5,494 bases of DNA from an uncultured Pseudomonadota bacterium (GTDB taxonomy: Bacteria > Pseudomonadota > Gammaproteobacteria > Methylococcales > Methylomonadaceae), in NCBI GenBank assembly GCA_903931355.1, contig CAIZCB010000076.1:1-5494 (forward strand), in the 5' to 3' direction. Of this stretch, positions 1-5,420 are shown one piece after another. Positions within the stretch are counted from its first letter, which is position 1. Each line of letters starts with the position of its first letter. The notes below the pieces were generated by a model. It saw only the letters and a list, made by a program, of their open reading frames with translations. It searched no databases and was not told the origin of the DNA. Position numbers and translations under genes: made by a program.

Positions 1-1411
1 AAGCCTCTAATATTTTCCCTACACCATTATTGGTGGTTTGATTAATATTCTCTTTGGCATCATTAACCAATTTATTCATACAGCCGCCTGGCTTAGTCGT
101 TCGACAAGTGCCAGCAGCTGCCGCTGATTCTGTTTCTCCCGCTGTAAGTGGCTTTGGACGAGATGCAATTGCTGGTATTAACGCTGCATTCTGAGAAATT
201 TGCTCTATCAAGGCTTTTGTTCTTGCATCCACGTCCGCGTCTCCTTTGTCACCCTTGTCCCCTTTTAATCCAGGCTTACCATCTATCCCATTGCGACCGG
301 GTGCCCCAGGTAATCCAGGCTTACCATCTATCCCATTACGACCGGGTGCCCCAGGTAATCCAGGCTTACCATCTATCCCATTGCGACCGGGTGCCCCAGG
401 ACTGCCAGGCAATCCAGGCTTACCATCTATCCCATTACGACCGGGTGCCCCAGGACTGCCAGGAATAAGCGATCTCTTGTTTGCTTGTCTGGCTTCATCA
501 AGGGCTGTGGTTGCGTCGCCCTGCGCCTTCTCTACTTTCGGTTCAAGCGTTGTTAGTCCCCTAAGTGCCGTCGTTGCAGTTCCTTGCGCCGCATCAGCTT
601 TACCGCTGGCCTGGTTAGCGATTGCGATCGCAGTTGTTGCCGTTCCTTGTGCAGTGTTGGCCGTTGATAATGCTTGTGTAGCTTCCGCCCTAGCTGTATT
701 CGCGCTATCTAGTGCATTTTCAGCTTTTACATCAACTATGTGGATACTTTCTTCATCTGCACCAAGTCGAGAAATAATATCCTGTAAATCACCTTCGACA
801 TTTCGCCATTCACTATCTAGCTTTGCAATTTGTGAAGTGTGAGTGTTGACTTTCCCGGCTAGGAAGTTGATCACATCTTGCAAGGATTGAATTTGGTGGA
901 ATGCTTGGTTAGCTAGTGCGATTGCTTGATTAGCTAAAGTTTGAGCTTGCTGGGCAATAGATAAAGCTTGTAATGCAATTTGTCTAACACCATTTAATAA
1001 TCCAAGGGCACGTGATAAATCTGAGCTAAGGCTATTTACTTCATTTTCTAGAGCGTCAATTCTCTGTCCTAGTACTAACAGCGTTCCTATTTCTGCTGCT
1101 AGTTGTAACAGAGCTAAAATAGCGGCAATATATGGCATTAATGCCTTTAAAGGTGCTAAAAAATCAGCCGCAGCTTTAGCTACTCCGGCAAGACTAAAGG
1201 CGCTTTCTGCTGTTACCGCTGCTGTTTCTGCCGTTACTTTGACAGGGTTGATCAAGCCCACAGCCACAGCTGTAGCGATACCTGGGGTAAGTTGCTCGAT
1301 TAATTGCCGTGCTTTCGCCAATAAATCACTTTCGTTATATCTAGGAATAGCCGCTACAGCCGCGCGCAATTCTGCAATTTGCGCTTGTAAGTCTGCACAA
1401 GTATCACTCAT
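1..1411 (-). CDS. Collagen-like phage tail fibre protein, C-terminus cut off by window edge
   Basis: The frame is open from the ATG at 1411 to the left edge, giving 470 codons without a stop. The start is supported by an AGGGG Shine-Dalgarno-like element six bases upstream (1418-1422) and by an ATGA overlap with the stop of the gene before it. Residues 1-60 are helical with charged heptads. Residues 84-114 are strongly hydrophobic (around [19 protein letters not shown]) and could be a buried or membrane-interacting helix. Residues 115-310 are Ala-rich coiled coil, with [12 protein letters not shown] units repeated three times between 253 and 303. Residues 318-392 are 25 uninterrupted Gly-X-Y triplets ([15 protein letters not shown] type). 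The tail (393 on) contains a Cys-Arg-Thr-Thr-Lys-Pro-Gly-Gly-Cys motif near 435-445. Coiled coil followed by a collagen-like rod is known from phage tail fibres and bacterial adhesins, where both parts trimerise into a stiff shaft. Position at the end of a tail operon supports a fibre. The receptor-binding tip is probably outside the window. Confidence 0.85.
   Translation of the reverse strand, partial: MSDTCADLQAQIAELRAAVAAIPRYNESDLLAKARQLIEQLTPGIATAVAVGLINPVKVTAETAAVTAESAFSLAGVAKAAADFLAPLKALMPYIAAILALLQLAAEIGTLLVLGQRIDALENEVNSLSSDLSRALGLLNGVRQIALQALSIAQQAQTLANQAIALANQAFHQIQSLQDVINFLAGKVNTHTSQIAKLDSEWRNVEGDLQDIISRLGADEESIHIVDVKAENALDSANTARAEATQALSTANTAQGTATTAIAIANQASGKADAAQGTATTALRGLTTLEPKVEKAQGDATTALDEARQANKRSLIPGSPGAPGRNGIDGKPGLPGSPGAPGRNGIDGKPGLPGAPGRNGIDGKPGLPGAPGRNGIDGKPGLKGDKGDKGDADVDARTKALIEQISQNAALIPAIASRPKPLTAGETESAAAAGTCRTTKPGGCMNKLVNDAKENINQTTNNGVGKILEA
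236..463 (-). repeat. Tandem 45/54-bp repeats encoding Gly-X-Y collagen-like rod
   Basis: Four near-identical units begin at 267, 312, 357 and 411 on the plus strand. The first two are 45 bp; the last two carry an extra 9 bp (actgccagg), adding a Gly-Ser-Pro triplet. Units differ at only a few bases, for example gcg against acg in the Arg codon. Each unit is a multiple of 9 bp, so gain or loss of units keeps the reading frame and the Gly-X-Y register. A more degenerate Gly-Asp-Lys stretch (236-266) closes the rod. The near-identity of the copies implies recent expansion by slippage or unequal recombination. Confidence 0.93.
624..631. other. HIP1 palindrome GCGATCGC
   Basis: Exact octamer GCGATCGC inside the coiled-coil part of the fibre gene. 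HIP1 is highly over-represented in many cyanobacterial genomes. It is used here as a host clue only, and it lies within coding sequence (Ala-Ile-Ala-Ile region). Confidence 0.7.
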
Positions 1412-1935
1412 TTTTTACCCCTAGCAATCGCTGTAATTGATGCAATTTCTGACGCAACCTGTGAGCAAGGCAAGCAACAATATCCGGGGTAATTAGTTGA
1501 TGCACACTTACAATATCCTTCAGGACAATCAATACAGGCAACAGTAAAGTTAACCGGACATTTACCCTTGATAGTAAACAGGTTGACATTAGCAGAGTTA
1601 TTAACTTTTAGTACGCACTTCTCTGGAATAGCAGCAACAGTCAATAGGCTACCCGGTAGATAACATGAATACAAAACCTCAAACCCATTTTTAAAAATCC
1701 TAATAGCAGTTTGCCCCTTTTGACAGATTTCTAAAAATTCAGTGGTGTAAGAGTTTCCGGCGACTGTGCGCTTACCGGGCAAGTTTGGATCTTCATAGGT
1801 ATATCCAGCTTCCACCCCTGGCTCAGTGGATGTAAGTACATCGATAGGTGATGTATTCGCCAAAAATTCACCCCTTGAGCCATCACCAAAAGAGTAATTA
1901 ACTTTTGGTTTATCACCTTGATTACAATAAGACAT
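1408..1935 (-). CDS. Cysteine-rich small protein of the tail cluster, unknown function
   Basis: This 175-residue protein is not recognised as a named family. It starts at an ATG that overlaps the previous stop by one base (TAATG), and its TGA overlaps the start of the fibre gene (ATGA), so translation is probably coupled on both sides. It has 12 cysteines: four spread through the first 107 residues and eight in residues 126-157, with the pattern C-x2-C-x4-C-x-C-x8-CC-x2-C at 134-157 ([11 protein letters not shown] followed by GYCCLPC). The first 110 residues look beta-rich, with many Tyr, Thr, Gly and Val. No signal peptide or membrane helix is visible. The Cys cluster could bind zinc or form disulphides in a particle exposed outside the cell. 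Its place between a discoidin-like fibre and a collagen-like fibre suggests a baseplate or fibre-connector part, which is an inference from context. Confidence 0.8.
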   Translation of the reverse strand: MSYCNQGDKPKVNYSFGDGSRGEFLANTSPIDVLTSTEPGVEAGYTYEDPNLPGKRTVAGNSYTTEFLEICQKGQTAIRIFKNGFEVLYSCYLPGSLLTVAAIPEKCVLKVNNSANVNLFTIKGKCPVNFTVACIDCPEGYCKCASTNYPGYCCLPCSQVASEIASITAIARGKK

Positions 1936-2594
1936 TACTGTAAATTTCCATAAAACTCTATTTGACCAAGCGTCAGGTATCCAGCGCCTAAACTGTTTGC
2001 ACCAGTTTGAATAATTCTCAAATATTCATAAAACGAACTACTACTAGAACAATCACCAGAAAACCAAGTAGATTGATTTATTGACGTGTTGTTAGTTCGG
2101 GTATCTAGTGTCACCCAAGTAGAGCTATCATTACTCCCCTGCAATTGCCAATTCCTGAGGTGATGACCGTCATAATCATTCCTACCTTGAATAGTGTAAT
2201 GATTTGGACTTACTTTCTTTGAGCCAAAATCAACCATTACCCATTGATTACTTGCATCATTAGAATGGCAGACAGAGCCAACACGCTGAAAAGCTTTTGT
2301 AAAAAAATTATTATTAAATACGCTTGAAGCAGTTACCGTTATCTTGCTAACTGTAGGGTCGCTAAATGTAGCGGTATTACTATTAGTGCCCAAGTAGTAA
2401 ACAATGCCGTTAGTATCCCCTACCGATACAAAATTGTGTGGAATTGTTGAACTACCCCCACCAGTAGATAAACCAGCTAATAAGTTAGCTTTGGTAATTT
2501 TCTTGTAAATACCGCCAGCACTAGGCTGCACTAACAACCAATCGCCATCTGCCAATGTCGTGATTTCGTCAAAGTCCTTAATTTGCTTGGGCAT
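1935..2594 (-). CDS. Phage fibre protein with C-terminal discoidin (F5/8 type C)-like domain
   Basis: This 219-residue protein has two recognisable parts. Residues 1-45 (MPKQIKDFDEITTLADGDWL, then a Tyr-Lys-Lys-Ile-Thr-Lys-Ala-Asn-Leu-Leu segment) match the short N-terminal motif common on phage tail-fibre and structural proteins, usually taken as an attachment module. A Gly/Ser linker (44-49) follows. Residues about 60-217 resemble the discoidin or F5/8 type C fold seen in BTBD9- and HECTD1-like proteins: WVMVDFG (118-124), NHYTIQGRND (131-140), LRNWQLQGSNDSSTWVTLD (146-164), an N-N-x-S-I-N segment, then YLRIIQTGANS (191-201) and YLTLGQIEFYG (206-216). Such jelly-roll domains commonly bind glycans or other surface ligands. 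The ATG overlaps the end of the preceding gene by 17 bases. The likely role is a short fibre or decoration protein contacting the host envelope. The domain call is confident; the ligand cannot be told from the sequence. Confidence 0.85.
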   Translation of the reverse strand: MPKQIKDFDEITTLADGDWLLVQPSAGGIYKKITKANLLAGLSTGGGSSTIPHNFVSVGDTNGIVYYLGTNSNTATFSDPTVSKITVTASSVFNNNFFTKAFQRVGSVCHSNDASNQWVMVDFGSKKVSPNHYTIQGRNDYDGHHLRNWQLQGSNDSSTWVTLDTRTNNTSINQSTWFSGDCSSSSSFYEYLRIIQTGANSLGAGYLTLGQIEFYGNLQ

Positions 2595-2922
2595 AGACAG
2601 TATATTGATTAATCACTATTTGGTCTTTGACGTAATTTGTACTATCTTTTATTCGCCTCCAATAAAAAGAGTACAAACTTTCAAAAGTAGTATCAGTGGA
2701 TGAATAAATTATTTTTCCACCATTTGAATCTACCAAGTCGTACACTTCACCCTCGAATTCTGACAATAGATTCAAAATTATCGCTACTAACAAGCTTTCG
2801 GCTGAATTACTAGCAGCAGGCGTCAACCCCACTGTCGCCAAGTCCACCTTGCTAATAGTTAAGGTTGTAGCTGTTTGGCTAGCATTCTCCCCAAATAATT
2901 GCTGCAGTGTAAAAGCCTGCAT
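2578..2922 (-). CDS. Small tail-cluster protein B, tandem paralogue of the preceding gene
   Basis: This 114-residue protein of unknown function has an N-terminal half clearly related to that of the gene just upstream: TLQQLFGENASQ and TTLTISKVDL, then a Gly-Leu-Thr turn and an N-x-A-E-x-L-L-x-A-I helix. About 28 of the first 48 aligned positions are identical by eye. The C-terminal halves diverge, though both end in a short basic then beta-strand stretch (YVKDQIVI here, YRNDQLTV in the partner). The start overlaps the partner's stop by one base (TAATG), so the pair is probably translated in a coupled way. Its own end overlaps the discoidin fibre gene by 17 bases. No signal peptide, membrane segment or catalytic motif is seen. 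By position it may be a tail or baseplate adaptor, which is an inference. Confidence 0.82.
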   Translation of the reverse strand: MQAFTLQQLFGENASQTATTLTISKVDLATVGLTPAASNSAESLLVAIILNLLSEFEGEVYDLVDSNGGKIIYSSTDTTFESLYSFYWRRIKDSTNYVKDQIVINQYTVYAQAN

Positions 2923-3251
2923 TAGTAATCATCTGGATCAAGGGTTGAACTGGTATCAGGCTTGGCAAGCGTCACCGTCAATTGGTCATTGCGATATGCA
3001 GTATTGTTAGTGCCCCGCGTGGTGAATGAAGAATACCCGCCGGCAATCACAATACTTTGGTCAATATTCGCGTCGAAATTGGCTTGGGTTAGGTATGCTT
3101 GAGCCTTTATCAAAATAGCCGCCAATAAACCCTCGGCAGTATTTACTGAACTTGCAGTTAGCCCCGTTAAGTCAGCCTTGGTGATTGTCAACGTCGTTCC
3201 CGATTGGGAAGCACTAGCGCCAAATACCTGCTGCAAAGTTGGTTCAGCCAT
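2922..3251 (-). CDS. Small tail-cluster protein A, tandem paralogue of the following gene
   Basis: This 109-residue protein of unknown function is the first gene of the tail module. Residues 1-50 hold the shared block: TLQQVFGASASQ, TTLTITKADL, LTASSVNTAE, then a Leu/Ala-rich helix (GLLAAILIKAQAYL). The rest is predicted beta-rich and ends in an acidic tail (LDPDDY). The conserved N-terminal block followed by a variable C-terminal half suggests a shared docking or oligomerisation module. The ATG at 3251 has no Shine-Dalgarno sequence; the start codon sits two bases after a 12-bp inverted repeat, which may control it. The TAA overlaps the next ATG by one base. I do not recognise a named family. 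Confidence 0.82.
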   Translation of the reverse strand: MAEPTLQQVFGASASQSGTTLTITKADLTGLTASSVNTAEGLLAAILIKAQAYLTQANFDANIDQSIVIAGGYSSFTTRGTNNTAYRNDQLTVTLAKPDTSSTLDPDDY

Positions 3252-3252
3252 A

Positions 3253-3282
3253 AATAACTACACTAAAAACAGTGTAATTATT
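3253..3282 (-). promoter_or_regulatory. 12-bp inverted repeat next to the start of the tail operon
   Basis: The arms 3253-3264 and 3271-3282 flank a 6-base loop. In the minus-strand transcript the arms pair completely over 12 bp (AAUAAUUACACU with AGUGUAGUUAUU), including one G-U pair. The stem overlaps the zinc-ribbon stop codon and ends two bases before the ATG of the first tail gene. It is AT-rich and no U-run follows, so it does not look like a standard intrinsic terminator. It could be a repressor operator (TTACACT-N6-AGTGTAG) or an RNA hairpin hiding the start codon. That it lies between the DNA-handling and tail modules is seen; the function is inferred. Confidence 0.5.
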
Positions 3283-3433
3283 TTAACCCCCAACCTTGAA
3301 AAGTGCGATCGCAGTCAAGGCAATACCATCGCTGGATTTTTCGCCCATCGGCTAAGGTGTTATTGCCATTCCGGAATGAGCGCCACCCAAGACAACGGGG
3401 GCACTGTTTGCGGAGGATTAAGTTTTTAGTCAT
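3278..3433 (-). CDS. Small zinc-ribbon protein (51 aa), transposase-type Cys4 motif
   Basis: This short gene is easily missed because of its size. Its ATG (3433-3431) follows the ATPase stop by one base (TGAGATG) and it ends at TAA 3278-3280. The protein has CPRC at 11-14 and CLDC at 38-41, with an RNGNN segment (21-25), a Gly-Arg-Lys-Ile-Gln-Arg-Trp-Tyr run (30-37) and an R-T-F ending (43-45). This is the layout of the zinc ribbon at the N-terminus of IS1- and IS1595-type transposases (C-P-x-C, S-x-x-x-x-N-G, Q-R-x-x-C-x-x-C-x-x-x-F). No catalytic domain follows, so it is a stand-alone zinc ribbon or a captured fragment rather than a transposase. Intact Cys pairs, a clean frame and tight coupling to the gene before it argue for a working protein. 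A DNA-binding accessory or regulatory role is plausible; the inverted repeat just downstream is a possible target. Confidence 0.72.
   Translation of the reverse strand: MTKNLILRKQCPRCLGWRSFRNGNNTLADGRKIQRWYCLDCDRTFQGWGLK
3305..3312. other. HIP1 palindrome GCGATCGC
   Basis: Exact octamer GCGATCGC, here in the wider context tgcgatcgcag, inside the zinc-ribbon gene where it encodes the Cys-Asp-Arg following the second Cys pair. It is the second copy in the window and the main evidence for a cyanobacterial host. Confidence 0.7.
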
Positions 3434-3434
3434 C

Positions 3435-5420
3435 TCAAGACGGCTTTTTCAAATCACTTGCTTTAACAAACATCAGCTTCCCAGATTTAAATTCAACTTG
3501 AAACTTCTTACCGGAAGCAAATCCGACAATCGCCACTAAGTCACTGCCATACATCGCCACTTGATTTAATTGTGGTTGCCAATTCTCTTCAGTTGGCAGC
3601 GGAAATAAATCTGAGAATTCAGCTTTTTCTTTGATAACCTCACCCTTGACGAACACGTCAGCTTTTTGAACCGATGGGTATGTTTTTACCACTTTTACTT
3701 TTTTACCACGCAGGAGGGAGTAGTAAACTTCATCTTCCTTAATTCTGTCCTTTCTATGCTTTTTGGAGCCATTTTTTGGACTTTCTATATCTGGCAAGGG
3801 TTCTGGCTCTAAAACCTCTGATTTATCCAAGTGATCCAAGTGATCCATCTGATCCAAAGGGCGGATCACTTGATTTTCTATATCTGGCAAGGGATACAGC
3901 CCCAAGTGATCCAAGTGATCCAAGTGATCCGCCGTTTTTGAGTTCTTAATAATTGAAAAATCGGAAAATGGCGGATCAGATGGATCAGTTGGATCAGATG
4001 TCCGGTTTGTTACTTCTTCTACGGAGATAGGTTTATATCCATCCTTATCTGGCAAGGGTTTTGGCGTCAAGCTTTTTGCCTGATCTACCCGCTCCAAGTG
4101 ATCCATCTCATGATCCGTTAATGGATCAGATGGATCATTAGTTGGATTTGCTACTGTACTACTTAGGATGGCTGAAATTTCGCTGTACTGCTTGTCAGTC
4201 AAGGAATCCAGCCTATTTGATGCCGATGGCTGTATTAAAATATCTGATGGACTATTTGGTAAGCATAAGATATTCCTATTTCCTAAGTAATAAACTAGAG
4301 CCTTGTGATTCTTACTACTCCTACCAACATTGACTAATCCTTCTGTACTAGCACGTCTTAAATCCTTCCTAACCGTGGCACTTGATATTCCCAAAGCCTC
4401 AGATATTTCTGTTGCTTCAAATGCGATTCCTTTGTTTTGATTGAGGAACTGGATGCATTTATTCATTACATTTGCGCTATTCAATCCATTACCTAAAATA
4501 TCGTCTTCAAGTCGTCCGCCAAATTTCCAGCCCCATGTTTCATCATCATAAGTAAATTTATAACTACCTGGGCCACGGCTACGGGTCTTGTCGATTGTCA
4601 GCACGTTAAAGGTGCCCACCTCGTTCTGTTGCTTGGTAAACTTCCAAACTTCGTCCACGGTATTCCTGATTGCCCGACTGCCCCGCATGTCGCCGCCGGC
4701 GTTGCTGTGGTGGATCATGAGAATGCTGCAGCCAAATTCCTTGGCGATTTGGCGGAGGCGAATTAGTGGACGGGCATACTCGGTATCATTCTCGGAATAA
4801 AGCGACTCGGCGCTGATCGAGGTGAGCGAGTCGATGATGATTAGCTTTGGCTCATGTTTCTTGATCATCTCCTTCAATTTTCCGAATTCGCCCACCGACC
4901 ACTCATCGCAGATCGAGAATCGCTTGCAAACTGATCCATCCAGGAAGTCTTGCATCTCCAAAAGCTTGCTTGTACTTCGTGGCCCCTGGTCAGTTTCGAT
5001 CAGCAGCGTATTCATTGCCTCAAATTCCGTTCCTTCGTAAGCGAAGGTGCCGCCAGTGATAGCGTGTTTGGCAAGCGTAAAAGCCAGCCGGGTTTTTCCG
5101 ACGCCCCCATCGGCGTAAAGCACGATCACTGAATTTGAGGGGACGAAGCCGGGTATCAGCCAAGCCTGATCCGATTGCCCGTACTTCTGAAAATATTCCT
5201 GCGCTGAGTATGTCTTGGTTTCGCTCTTGCTATCAAGCCATTTGGCATGGAAATCAAGTAGTTCTTTTTTACTGCTAAACTTCCATTTCTTGGCTAACTT
5301 TCTCATCAGCCAATCTCTACGGGCAGCGTTCTCGTGTTCTTCAATAGATTCAAGCTCTTTGCATAATCGCTCAAATGCGCCAAAACGAACTCGCAGATGC
5401 CATCTCCAAAGTTCGTGCAT
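3435..5420 (-). CDS. RepA/DnaB-like AAA ATPase (putative replicative helicase or DNA-handling protein)
   Basis: This 661-residue protein has a RecA-fold ATPase core at about 75-300. Walker A is ADGGVGKT (103-110), with Ala where the first Gly is usual. Walker B is KLIIIDSL (192-199, Asp197). MIHHSN (235-240) and GDMRGSRAIRN (243-253) are the signature block of the RepA/AAA_25 hexameric helicase family, and DKTRSRGP (277-284) resembles its arginine-finger loop. Residues 320-380 look like a winged helix (ATEISEALGISSATVRKDLR). Residues 425-550 form a low-complexity linker of DPSDP, DHLDHL and PLPD units. Residues 555-661 form a basic, beta-rich domain (LLRGKKVKVVKTYP, then an SH3-like VAMYGSDLVAIVGF region). 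In plasmids and phages this ATPase unwinds DNA for replication and is often fused behind a primase domain, which is absent here. The N-terminus is uncertain: the frame stays open to the window edge, but beyond about residue 15 upstream it stops looking like protein and overlaps an H-NS-like frame. Met39 (5306) is another possible start. Confidence 0.82.
   Translation of the reverse strand: MHELWRWHLRVRFGAFERLCKELESIEEHENAARRDWLMRKLAKKWKFSSKKELLDFHAKWLDSKSETKTYSAQEYFQKYGQSDQAWLIPGFVPSNSVIVLYADGGVGKTRLAFTLAKHAITGGTFAYEGTEFEAMNTLLIETDQGPRSTSKLLEMQDFLDGSVCKRFSICDEWSVGEFGKLKEMIKKHEPKLIIIDSLTSISAESLYSENDTEYARPLIRLRQIAKEFGCSILMIHHSNAGGDMRGSRAIRNTVDEVWKFTKQQNEVGTFNVLTIDKTRSRGPGSYKFTYDDETWGWKFGGRLEDDILGNGLNSANVMNKCIQFLNQNKGIAFEATEISEALGISSATVRKDLRRASTEGLVNVGRSSKNHKALVYYLGNRNILCLPNSPSDILIQPSASNRLDSLTDKQYSEISAILSSTVANPTNDPSDPLTDHEMDHLERVDQAKSLTPKPLPDKDGYKPISVEEVTNRTSDPTDPSDPPFSDFSIIKNSKTADHLDHLDHLGLYPLPDIENQVIRPLDQMDHLDHLDKSEVLEPEPLPDIESPKNGSKKHRKDRIKEDEVYYSLLRGKKVKVVKTYPSVQKADVFVKGEVIKEKAEFSDLFPLPTEENWQPQLNQVAMYGSDLVAIVGFASGKKFQVEFKSGKLMFVKASDLKKPS
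3785..4058 (-). repeat. Three dispersed copies of a PLPD-encoding linker repeat
   Basis: A 10-bp core ATCTGGCAAGGG-like element (plus-strand reading) occurs at about 3785-3800, 3878-3893 and 4043-4058; the first two share ctatatctggcaaggg exactly. They encode Pro-Leu-Pro-Asp followed by Ile-Glu or Lys-Asp in the ATPase linker. The copies alternate with GATC-rich blocks, so the linker seems to have grown by duplication of a composite unit. Confidence 0.6.
3833..4136. repeat. Cluster of 15 GATC sites in 9-bp repeats within the ATPase gene
   Basis: GATC occurs at 3833, 3842, 3851, 3864, 3908, 3917, 3926, 3974, 3983, 3992, 4082, 4100, 4112, 4124 and 4133: 15 in 304 bp, against about one expected. 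Three groups are strict 9-bp direct repeats (for example ccaagtgat repeated). Read on the coding strand they give DHLDHLDHL, DPTDPSDP and DHEMDHL. The same GATC core is used in two reading frames (Asp-Pro from GATCC, Asp-His from GATCAC), so the DNA motif is more constant than the peptide. It could be a disordered acidic linker, an intragenic iteron set, or a methylation-sensitive site; which of these is not decided by sequence. Confidence 0.85.

Noticed and set aside
236..463. CRISPR-like array
   Set aside because: The repeats are directly adjacent, with no unique spacers, and lie in a coding frame.
148..842. Two long overlapping plus-strand frames over the collagen and coiled-coil region
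   Set aside because: They are antisense shadows of the repeats in the fibre gene. Their own repeats arise because 45 bp is a multiple of three, and the minus frame gives a perfect Gly-X-Y register.
2578..3251. Diversity-generating retroelement variable and template repeats in the paralogous pair
   Set aside because: Differences are spread over all codon positions and include insertions, not adenine-directed changes, and no reverse transcriptase is present.
3253..3282. Rho-independent terminator after the zinc-ribbon gene
   Set aside because: The stem is AT-rich, there is no U-run after it, and the next start codon follows at once. A regulatory element fits better, although weak termination is not excluded.
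3301..3345. Promoter using TTGACT near 3317 on the minus strand
   Set aside because: No matching -10 hexamer lies 16-19 bases downstream; the nearest TAAAAT is about 27 bases away.
3278..3433. Remnant of an IS1/IS1595 insertion sequence
   Set aside because: No catalytic domain, no terminal inverted repeats and no target duplication are seen, and the small frame is intact and coupled to the ATPase gene.
4588..5132. Plus-strand frames opposite the ATPase core
   Set aside because: They are antisense shadows; the minus strand carries Walker A, Walker B and the RepA signature in order.
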